From an uncultured Prevotellaceae bacterium (GTDB lineage: Bacteria; Bacteroidota; Bacteroidia; Bacteroidales; Bacteroidaceae): a stretch of 13,881 nt of DNA. Positions 6,506-12,406 of this stretch are shown piece by piece (positions within the stretch are counted from its first letter, which is position 1; each line of letters opens with the position of its first letter). The stretch is taken from contig CACYKX010000070.1 of the NCBI GenBank assembly GCA_902775075.1, positions 1 through 13,881 on the forward strand, given 5' to 3'. The notes beneath the pieces are model-generated. The model was not told the DNA's origin. It searched no databases and was given only the letters and a program-made list of their open reading frames with translations. The translations under genes and the position numbers were made by a program.

Positions 6506-7708
6506 ATGAGAAACTTTAAGAAAATAATAGCCGTATTTTCCTTTTTTTTCTGTCTGCCGTCCCCTGGTATCATCCATGCACAGACGGCGTCAGAGCTCTA
6601 TCTAAGTTCCAAGATTGAGACTTTCCTTCTTCCCTCTAGGTACTTTCCTTTCGATCGAAAGATTGACGTAATCTTACCTACAGGATATGATCTGTTAGAG
6701 GAAACACAGGACTTCAACGTGATCTATGTATTTGATGGTCAGACACGCGAGTATCCTATGATGGCGTACGCGATGCCAGCCTTTGTCAACTTGAAATATG
6801 GCGATAAGTCCATAATCGTGGCAGTGCACAGTCCTTCTTCCTCAATATATTCTAGACAGGATGACTTTCTCCCTGATGATGAGACCACGAAGGCACGTTA
6901 TCATGGTCATGGCGGTTATGCTGATGCCCTTGGACGATTCGTATCAGAAGAGCTCTTTCCCTATATCAACAGCCACTATCATACCAACGGTCATAATCTT
7001 GCCATCGGTCATTCTCTTGGCGCATCTTTTCTGCTCCATAATATGGTGACTCGAAATATCTTTGATCACATTATAGCCCTCTCTCCAAACTTTGCCTTCG
7101 GTAATCAGTATCTGGCTAAGGAGTTCATAGGTTATGACTTCAACCAGAAAAAGGCGCCTAAGTTTCTCTTTATCAGTGACGCAGGAGAAGAGCGGATCCA
7201 GGGATGGAGTGACTGGAAGCCTGCTAGGGAGACCATTGATGAGTTTGTTGCAAAAGGTGGTATCCCGAAGAGTACGGTCTATACCCGCAGGTCATATCTT
7301 GACTATGACCATATGAGCAGTTTTGTACCGGCTCTGAGGGATGCACTCTCTCGCTATTATGCTTACAGGGATTCCTTGTCTGCCGGTCAGAGTCAGACCA
7401 AGGAGACTTATCATAAGCATCTAGAACTCATTGTTCCCAAGGGGTCAGGAGAGGTATATATTACCGGCAATCAGACCTGCCTTAAGAACTGGAATCCTAA
7501 GGGTGTCAAGATGAAGCAGGTTAGTGATACGCTTCGCGTGATTGATGTGGATGTACAGTTGCCAGTGTACTTCAAGTTCACTCAGGGAAGCTGGCAGACA
7601 GAAGCAGTCTACGAAAACTCCTATTCATATCAGAACCAGTTCTTCGAGAGCAAGACCCGGGAAAGTTATTGCTTTAAGATTGATGAGTGGGAAAAAGTAA
7701 ACGAATAG
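6506..7708 (+). CDS. Secreted esterase-family alpha/beta hydrolase with C-terminal starch-binding-like domain
   Basis: A 400-residue protein. The start at 6506 is chosen because a promoter lies at 6446-6477 and the sequence from here reads as a signal peptide (MRNFKKIIAVFSFFFCLPSPGIIHA, cleavage probably near residue 25). Residues about 45-285 form an esterase-D-like alpha/beta hydrolase. DVILPTGYD is followed by VIYVFDGQ, the nucleophile elbow GHSLG has Ser170, SDAGEE (225-229) may hold the acid, and YDHMS has His269. This family includes feruloyl/acetyl esterases and siderophore esterases. Residues about 305-390 (VYITGNQTCLKNWNPKGVKM, KFTQGSWQTEAVYE) look like a CBM20/E-set carbohydrate-binding fold. 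A role in trimming acyl groups from polysaccharides in the periplasm or outside the cell is plausible; the substrate is unknown. It is monocistronic. Confidence 0.85.
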   Translation: MRNFKKIIAVFSFFFCLPSPGIIHAQTASELYLSSKIETFLLPSRYFPFDRKIDVILPTGYDLLEETQDFNVIYVFDGQTREYPMMAYAMPAFVNLKYGDKSIIVAVHSPSSSIYSRQDDFLPDDETTKARYHGHGGYADALGRFVSEELFPYINSHYHTNGHNLAIGHSLGASFLLHNMVTRNIFDHIIALSPNFAFGNQYLAKEFIGYDFNQKKAPKFLFISDAGEERIQGWSDWKPARETIDEFVAKGGIPKSTVYTRRSYLDYDHMSSFVPALRDALSRYYAYRDSLSAGQSQTKETYHKHLELIVPKGSGEVYITGNQTCLKNWNPKGVKMKQVSDTLRVIDVDVQLPVYFKFTQGSWQTEAVYENSYSYQNQFFESKTRESYCFKIDEWEKVNE

Positions 7709-7969
7709 AAAGTATAGAATGAAAGGATAATAGATGAGAGAAATTTTCTATGGTGATTCCTTGCCTCCCAGCGGGATCCGAACACGTTCTCTCGACCTCT
7801 TATTTCAGTGGCATTTAGCAACCGATATTCAGAGCTATTTTCTCTTTAAACTTCTTCTGTCTCAATTTTTCAAGAATCTCAGCCCCCTTTACATGACCTT
7901 AAACCTGTAGCGGAATGTATCGACGCTGATAATCAACGATTCAACCTCAAAAAAAACACCCTTAAAAAG

Positions 7970-8009
7970 TGTAGCGAAGTTGTAGTGATGATGTGGCGAC
8001 TTGTGGCGA
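7970..8009 (+). repeat. Four phased TGTRGYGA direct repeats
   Basis: TGTAGCGA (7970), TGTAGTGA (7981), TGTGGCGA (7992) and TGTGGCGA (8002) repeat every 11, 11 and 10 bp, about one helical turn. The spacing resembles iteron or multi-site regulator arrays. No replication or regulatory gene is next to them. Confidence 0.55.
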
Positions 8010-8374
8010 TGTCAAAATAAGACTACTTTTTTGAGAGTAAATCATGTTTTATAATAAACTTAATCCTGTAGATACATTATTTGATATCTTTGTCTTAAAA
8101 TTACCTTTTGCATATATATCTTGACCAATCGCCATACATTATTAATTATTGGCTCAGGAAGTAGAAAGGAATCATTGCGTAAGTTGAGTTCGTGAATAGT
8201 TAAGATAGGTTTATATTCCTTAATTCCCAACCGATAAAAGAGGCCCATAATTCGCAAATTCAGAATTAATGATGGATTATTTTCAAATATTAGAATTATG
8301 AAAAAATATAATGGTCAGATTATCAGGTAGTTACGAATTTGCTGAATGACTTTGTCTTCGATATTGTCGAATTT

Positions 8375-8462
8375 GTAGCCTTGTGAAGTTAACAGTGTAA
8401 GGCTACATATCTATTCACATCAGCTTACGAAGTTAACTGCGTAAGCTGATGAAGTTAACTTC
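8375..8462. repeat. Three dyads centred on GTTAAC, spaced 44 and 22 bp
   Basis: GTTAAC occurs at 8388-8393, 8432-8437 and 8454-8459, each as GAAGTTAAC and each the exact centre of an inverted repeat. The first has 8-bp outer arms (8375-8382 / 8399-8406). The second is a 34-bp dyad (8418-8451) with 12-bp perfect arms around A-AGTTAACT-G. The third is the 12-bp palindrome GAAGTTAACTTC (8451-8462). Centres are 44 and 22 bp apart. Confidence 0.65.
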
Positions 8463-8691
8463 GTTCAGAAATCTAATCTTTTGGAGGATGATTTTTCATA
8501 TCTTTGAGGGGTATAGCGACTCTTATTTGTGCTAGATGGAGTAATAATAGAAACATTTCCTCTTTAACAATTCCGTGGTAAAGTTTAATTATTGTTGAAA
8601 TCTGACAGTTAATAATTTGTAATATAGTTAATAATCTATAAAATGGTCATTCTGAGAGGACTGTGATGATGCTCGTTTTAAATAAAATATG

Positions 8692-8699
8692 TACCTTTG
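8692..8699 (+). promoter_or_regulatory. Promoter -7 box of the ribosomal protein operon
   Basis: TACCTTTG followed by CA is a perfect -7 box 215 bp before rplM. A matching TTTG 19-20 bp upstream is not evident. It defines the probable 5' end of the structured leader, near 8706. Confidence 0.6.
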
Positions 8700-8700
8700 C

Positions 8701-8913
8701 ACACCGAATTGTGAAGGTCTACGCTTAGAAGCCTTCGCGCTGAGCCGTGTTAATAGTACTTCTTCTGGCCGAGAAGTGTGGTTAGTGAATCGGTGAGGCT
8801 ACAGAGAGTAATGCTGTGGATGGTCTCTTTTAGACTGGAGGCGCCGCGAGGTCTCTGTAAGATTCGACAGAAAGTAATCAATTAGTTTTTTAGTAGTAAA
8901 ATTAAATTTTAAA
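8701..8913 (+). ncRNA. Structured 5' leader of rplM, candidate ribosomal-protein autoregulatory RNA
   Basis: A leader of about 210 nt with little coding potential and clear pairing. CACCGA (8702-8707) pairs with TCGGTG (8790-8795) and encloses two hairpins: GTGAAGG/CCTTCGC (8711-8717, 8732-8738) extended by TCTA/TAGA around CGCT, and ACTTCT/AGAAGT (8758-8763, 8772-8777). A second domain closes with ACAGAGA/TCTCTGT (8801-8807, 8852-8858) and contains GTCT/AGAC (8823-8835). A purine-poor AT-rich stretch then leads to the ATG. Feedback by L13 or another ribosomal protein is plausible, as in other phyla, but the binding protein is inferred. The outermost pairing partly overlaps the expected start site. 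Confidence 0.55.
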
Positions 8914-9375
8914 ATGGACACTTTAAGTTACAAGACTATTTCCGCAAACAAGGAAACAGCTCAGAAAGAGTGGGTCGTAGTTGACGCCAGCGATCAGATT
9001 GTAGGTCGCCTCTGCTCAAAAGTTGCAAAGCTGCTCCGCGGAAAGTACAAACCAAACTTCACACCTAACGTAGATTGTGGAGACAATGTAATCATTATCA
9101 ATGCCGCTAAGGTAGTTTTCTCAGGTAAGAAGGAAACAGATAAGGTTTACACACGTTATACTGGTTATCCAGGTGGTCAGCGTTTCAATACTCCTGCTGA
9201 GCTCCGTACTCGCAAGAACGGTATCGACAAGATTATTCGTCACGCTGTTAAGGGTATGTTGCCAAAGGGCCCTCTGGGTCGTTCTTTGATGAACAACCTT
9301 TATGTTTTCGATGGTGCTGAGCACAATAAGGAAGCTCAGAAGCCAAAGTCAATTGATATTAACCAGTATAAGTAA
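8914..9375 (+). CDS. rplM: 50S ribosomal protein L13
   Basis: A 153-residue ribosomal protein L13, a large-subunit assembly protein that binds 23S rRNA. Recognisable blocks are WVVVDASDQIVGRLCSKVA (about 20-38), LLRGKYKPNFTPNVDCGD, FSGKK...YTRYTGYPGG and the C-terminal KGMLPKGPLGRSLMNNLYVFDGAEH. Length is usual for Bacteroidota. It is first in the rplM-rpsI-rpsB-tsf operon, 8 bp before rpsI, and is preceded by the long folded leader. Codon use is strongly biased toward a few codons, as expected for a highly expressed gene. Confidence 0.98.
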   Translation: MDTLSYKTISANKETAQKEWVVVDASDQIVGRLCSKVAKLLRGKYKPNFTPNVDCGDNVIIINAAKVVFSGKKETDKVYTRYTGYPGGQRFNTPAELRTRKNGIDKIIRHAVKGMLPKGPLGRSLMNNLYVFDGAEHNKEAQKPKSIDINQYK

Positions 9376-9383
9376 TTTTAGAA

Positions 9384-9770
9384 ATGGAAGTAATTAATGC
9401 AATTGGTCGCCGTAAGAGCGCTGTAGCTCGTGTATACCTGACAGAGGGTACCGGCAAGATCACAATTAATAAAAAAGATATCGAGACATTCTTCCCATCA
9501 GCAATTCTTCGCTATGTTGTAAAGCAGCCATTACAGTTGCTCGAGGCTGAGGGTAAGTATGATATTAAGGCTAACCTTGACGGTGGTGGTTTCACAGGTC
9601 AGAGCCAGGCTCTTCGCCTTGCTATCGCTCGTGCACTCGTTAAGATCAACGCTGAAGACAAGAAGGCTCTTAAGGATGCAGGATTCCTGACCCGTGATAG
9701 CCGTGCTGTTGAGCGTAAGAAACCAGGTCAGCCTAAGGCTCGTCGTCGCTTCCAGTTCAGTAAGCGTTAA
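9384..9770 (+). CDS. rpsI: 30S ribosomal protein S9
   Basis: A 128-residue ribosomal protein S9, a component of the 30S head whose C-terminal tail reaches the P-site tRNA. The start INAIGRRKSAVARVYL, the central GGGFTGQSQALRLAIARAL and the closing basic tail KKPGQPKARRRFQFSKR are diagnostic. It follows rplM by 8 bp, the usual L13-S9 pairing. A 114-bp gap with its own folded structure separates it from rpsB. Confidence 0.98.
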   Translation: MEVINAIGRRKSAVARVYLTEGTGKITINKKDIETFFPSAILRYVVKQPLQLLEAEGKYDIKANLDGGGFTGQSQALRLAIARALVKINAEDKKALKDAGFLTRDSRAVERKKPGQPKARRRFQFSKR

Positions 9771-9884
9771 TCACTGGACTACCAGTTTAGTATCTAAACC
9801 TATAAGACTTCCTGATGGGATTACTTATGGGCTGATTCTAACAAGAATTAAAAAGAAAGTAAACAATTTAAAAAAGAAAAAGAA
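9771..9884 (+). ncRNA. Structured intercistronic leader before rpsB
   Basis: Within 114 nt four consecutive hairpins can form: ACTGG-acta-CCAGT (9773-9786), GTTTAG-tat-CTAAAC (9785-9799, which competes by two bases with the first), CCTATAAG/CTTATGGG (9799-9831, one G-U pair), and ATTCT/AGAAT just after. An A-rich stretch follows to the rpsB ATG. Ribosomal protein S2 represses its own operon through such a leader in enterobacteria; whether this RNA does the same is inference. Confidence 0.4.
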
Positions 9885-10679
9885 ATGTCAAGAACAAATT
9901 TTGACCAATTATTGCAGGCAGGTTGCCACTTCGGTCACCTCAAGCGTAAATGGAATCCAGCAATGGCTCCTTACATCTTCATGGAGCGTAATGGTATTCA
10001 TATTATCGACCTTAACAAGACTGTAGCTAAGATTGACGAGGCTGCTGAGGCTCTTAAGGGTATCGCAAAGTCAGGCAAAAAGGTATTGTTTGTCGCTACT
10101 AAAAAACAGGCTAAGGACGTTGTAGCTGAAAAGGCTGCTTCTGTTAATATGCCTTATGTTATTGAGCGCTGGCCAGGTGGTATGCTCACTAACTTCCCTA
10201 CTATTCGTAAGGCTGTTAAGAAAATGGCAAACATCGATAAGCTGATGAATGACGGTACATTCTCTAACCTTTCTAAGCGCGAGCTGCTTCAGATCAGCCG
10301 TCAGCGTGCTAAGTTGGAGAAGAACCTTGGTTCTATCGCTGACCTTACTCGTCTTCCAAGCGCACTCTTCGTTATCGACGTAATGAAGGAGCACATCGCT
10401 GTTAAGGAGGCTAATCGTCTTGGTATCCCTGTATTTGCTATCGTAGATACAAACTCTGATCCTAAGAACGTAGATTACATCATCCCTGCTAACGATGACG
10501 CTAAGGATTCTATCGAGGTTATCCTTTCTGCTGTTTGCGGTGCAATCGCTGAGGGCCTCGAGGAGCGTAAGGCTGAGAAGGCTGATGAGAAGGCTGCTGC
10601 TGAGCAGAAGGAAGTTGCTGCTGACGCAAAACCTAAGCGTGCTCGCAAGGCTGCACAGGCAGAGGCTACTGCTGAGTAA
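9885..10679 (+). CDS. rpsB: 30S ribosomal protein S2
   Basis: A 264-residue ribosomal protein S2, a late-assembling 30S protein. Family blocks include FDQLLQAGCHFGHLKRKWNP (5-24), MERNGIHIIDLNKT, VLFVATKKQAKD, ERWPGGMLTNF and LPSALFVIDVMKEHIAVKEANRLGIP. The core ends near residue 225. The last 40 residues are a low-complexity charged tail (EERKAEKADEKAAAEQKE, KPKRARKAAQ), longer than in E. coli but common in Bacteroidota. It is followed by tsf after 33 bp, the classic rpsB-tsf pair. Confidence 0.98.
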   Translation: MSRTNFDQLLQAGCHFGHLKRKWNPAMAPYIFMERNGIHIIDLNKTVAKIDEAAEALKGIAKSGKKVLFVATKKQAKDVVAEKAASVNMPYVIERWPGGMLTNFPTIRKAVKKMANIDKLMNDGTFSNLSKRELLQISRQRAKLEKNLGSIADLTRLPSALFVIDVMKEHIAVKEANRLGIPVFAIVDTNSDPKNVDYIIPANDDAKDSIEVILSAVCGAIAEGLEERKAEKADEKAAAEQKEVAADAKPKRARKAAQAEATAE

Positions 10680-10712
10680 TTTTTAATTAATAAAAAATAA
10701 GGAAACTATATT

Positions 10713-11711
10713 ATGGCTGTATCTATAGCTGATATCCAGAAGCTTCGTAAGATGACAGGTGCTGGTCTTGCTGACTGTAAGAAGGCGCTGACTGAGGCTG
10801 ATGGTGATATTAATAAGGCAATCGAGCTCGTTCGTGAGCGTGGTCTTGCTATCGCTGCAAAGCGTTCTGACCGTGAGACTTCTAATGGTTGTGTCCTCGT
10901 AAAGAAGGTAGACAATTTCGCAGCAATGGTTGCTGTTAAGTGTGAGACTGACTTCGTTGCTGCTGGTAAAGATTTCATCGCAATGGTTCAGGAAATCCTT
11001 GACGCTGCTATCGCTAACAAGTGCCAGACTCTTGACGAGGTTAAGGCTCTTAAGCTCGCTAACGGTGACGACGCTGAGACTGCTGTAAAGCATCGCTCTG
11101 GTGTTACTGGTGAGAAGATGGAACTTGATGGCTACAACTTCTTGGAGGGTGAGAACGTATCTGTATACGATCACATGGGTAAGCACACTCTCGCTACTAT
11201 GGTTCTTTTGAACGAGAATAACGAGGAGGCTGCTCATAAGGTAGCTATGCAGGTTGCTGCTATGAAACCAGTTGCTCTTGATGAGGCTTCTGTTGCTCAG
11301 TCTGTAAAGGACGAGGAACTTCGTGTCGCTATCGAGAAGACTAAGGAAGAGCAGGTTGAGAAGGCAGTTGTTGCTGCTATCCGTAAGGCTGGTATCAACC
11401 CAGCTCACGTAGACTCTGACGATCATATCGAGTCTAACATGAAGAAGGGTTGGATTACTGCTGAGCAGGCTGAGCAGGCTCGCGAGATCAGAAAGACTGT
11501 TGCTGCTGAGAAGGCTGCAAATCTTCCTGAGCAGATGATCCAGAATATCGCTAAGGGTCGTATGGCTAAGTTCTTCAAGGAGAACTGCCTTGTTGATCAG
11601 GAGTTCCAGTTTGGCGACGGCGACAAGAAGACTGTTGCTCAGTGGCTTCAGGAGCAGAGTAAGGATTTGAAGGTTGTTGCTTACAAGCGTTTCAGCCTCT
11701 CTGCTGACTAA
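10713..11711 (+). CDS. tsf: Translation elongation factor Ts
   Basis: A 332-residue EF-Ts, the nucleotide exchange factor that releases GDP from EF-Tu. The N-terminal UBA-like module with LRKMTGAGLADCKKAL (11-26) and RERGL (41-45) is present, as is the EF-Tu-contacting TDFVA motif (79-83). The C-terminal repeat of the core follows (residues about 165-330). The length is typical of Bacteroidota. An AAGGA ribosome site precedes the ATG. It is the last gene of the translation operon, with an intrinsic terminator about 30 bp after its stop. Confidence 0.98.
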   Translation: MAVSIADIQKLRKMTGAGLADCKKALTEADGDINKAIELVRERGLAIAAKRSDRETSNGCVLVKKVDNFAAMVAVKCETDFVAAGKDFIAMVQEILDAAIANKCQTLDEVKALKLANGDDAETAVKHRSGVTGEKMELDGYNFLEGENVSVYDHMGKHTLATMVLLNENNEEAAHKVAMQVAAMKPVALDEASVAQSVKDEELRVAIEKTKEEQVEKAVVAAIRKAGINPAHVDSDDHIESNMKKGWITAEQAEQAREIRKTVAAEKAANLPEQMIQNIAKGRMAKFFKENCLVDQEFQFGDGDKKTVAQWLQEQSKDLKVVAYKRFSLSAD

Positions 11712-11740
11712 TTTTTAGAATTAGTAAAAAAACAAAATAG

Positions 11741-11782
11741 GGGCGTCTGTTTTTCGCAAGAAGAGCAGACGCTCATTTTTTT
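11741..11782 (+). terminator. Intrinsic terminator after tsf
   Basis: GGGCGTCTG (11741-11749) pairs with CAGACGCTC (11766-11774), 9 bp including one G-U, with a 16-nt loop, and is followed by A and seven T. The T-run stops three bases before the ATG of the next gene, which leaves no room for a promoter between them. Confidence 0.8.
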
Positions 11783-11785
11783 AAT

Positions 11786-12403
11786 ATGAAAATCTTTGCT
11801 ATTGGATTGAACTATTTGGAGCACAATAAAGCGCTCCATGGTTCGTTATTAAAACCAGAAGAACCGGTAATTTTCATGAAACCGGAAACGGCACTGCTCA
11901 AAGATCATCATCCGTTCTTTATCCCTGATGATATGGGACGCATCGAGTATGAGACTGAGGTGGTGGTGCGAATTAATAAACTTGGTAAGTCGGTGCCTGC
12001 ACGCTTTGCGTCGCGTTATTATGATGCTGTCACTGTGGGAATTGATTTTACAGCCCGAGAAATGCAGGCTAAATTTAAAGCCGCTGGTCGTCCATGGGAG
12101 GTCGCCAAGGGATTTGATAATTCTGCGGCGATAGGTGACTGGATAGAGGTGGAAAAGATACGCGATGTACAGGCTCTCAACTTCCATCTGGATATCAATG
12201 GAAAGACCGTGCAGACAGGATGTACTGCTGATATGCTTTTCAAGATTGATGAGATCATCGAATATATCAGTCGTTTCTTCACGTTGAAAACGGGTGACTT
12301 GCTCTATACGGGATGCCCTACGGGGTGTGGACCTGTGCAGATCGATGACCATCTAGAGGGCTATCTGGGTAACCAAAAGGTTCTTGACTTTGAATGTAAA
12401 TAA
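11786..12403 (+). CDS. Fumarylacetoacetate hydrolase family protein
   Basis: A 205-residue single-domain member of the FAH superfamily, metal-dependent enzymes that cleave or decarboxylate 2-oxo acids or act as tautomerases (acylpyruvase, oxaloacetate decarboxylase, 2-hydroxyhepta-2,4-diene-dioate isomerase). The expected metal ligands are Glu56 and Glu58 in IEYETEVVV and Asp87 in VGIDFTARE. KGFDNSAAIGDW and LLYTGCPTGCGPVQ are family blocks. The start MKIFAIGLNYLEHN is the usual N-terminus. It starts three bases after the terminator T-run and has no Shine-Dalgarno sequence, so it is either expressed by readthrough or from a promoter inside tsf. Its stop is 3 bp from the next start. The substrate is unknown. 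Confidence 0.9.
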   Translation: MKIFAIGLNYLEHNKALHGSLLKPEEPVIFMKPETALLKDHHPFFIPDDMGRIEYETEVVVRINKLGKSVPARFASRYYDAVTVGIDFTAREMQAKFKAAGRPWEVAKGFDNSAAIGDWIEVEKIRDVQALNFHLDINGKTVQTGCTADMLFKIDEIIEYISRFFTLKTGDLLYTGCPTGCGPVQIDDHLEGYLGNQKVLDFECK

Positions 12404-12406
12404 AAT

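Larger units (their letters stand above)
7709..8691. other. Long intergenic region with no convincing gene
   Basis: About 1 kb lacks any ORF that looks like a real protein. A 65-codon minus-strand frame at 8060-8257 has no ribosome site or recognisable domain. The stretch holds a decayed tRNA-3'-end-like motif around 7766-7792 (minus), four phased TGTRGYGA repeats (7970-8009), a protein-like tail on the minus strand (about 8322-8400) and dyads centred on GTTAAC (8375-8462). A direct repeat GTTAATAAT occurs at 8608-8616 and 8627-8635. It reads as the remains of an inserted element, but no transposase, integrase or clear ends are visible. Confidence 0.5.

Noticed and set aside
7766..7792. tRNA 3'-end-like motif on the minus strand (TTCGGATCC then GGGAGGC)
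   Set aside because: The T-stem does not pair and no matching 5' acceptor strand is found about 75 bp upstream, so it is not a tRNA. A decayed attachment site is possible but unsupported.
8060..8257. 65-codon minus-strand ORF
   Set aside because: No ribosome site, promoter or recognisable domain; composition is that of AT-rich non-coding DNA.
10683..11426. Long minus-strand ORF opposite tsf
   Set aside because: It is the mirror of tsf codon bias; the plus-strand EF-Ts is unmistakable.
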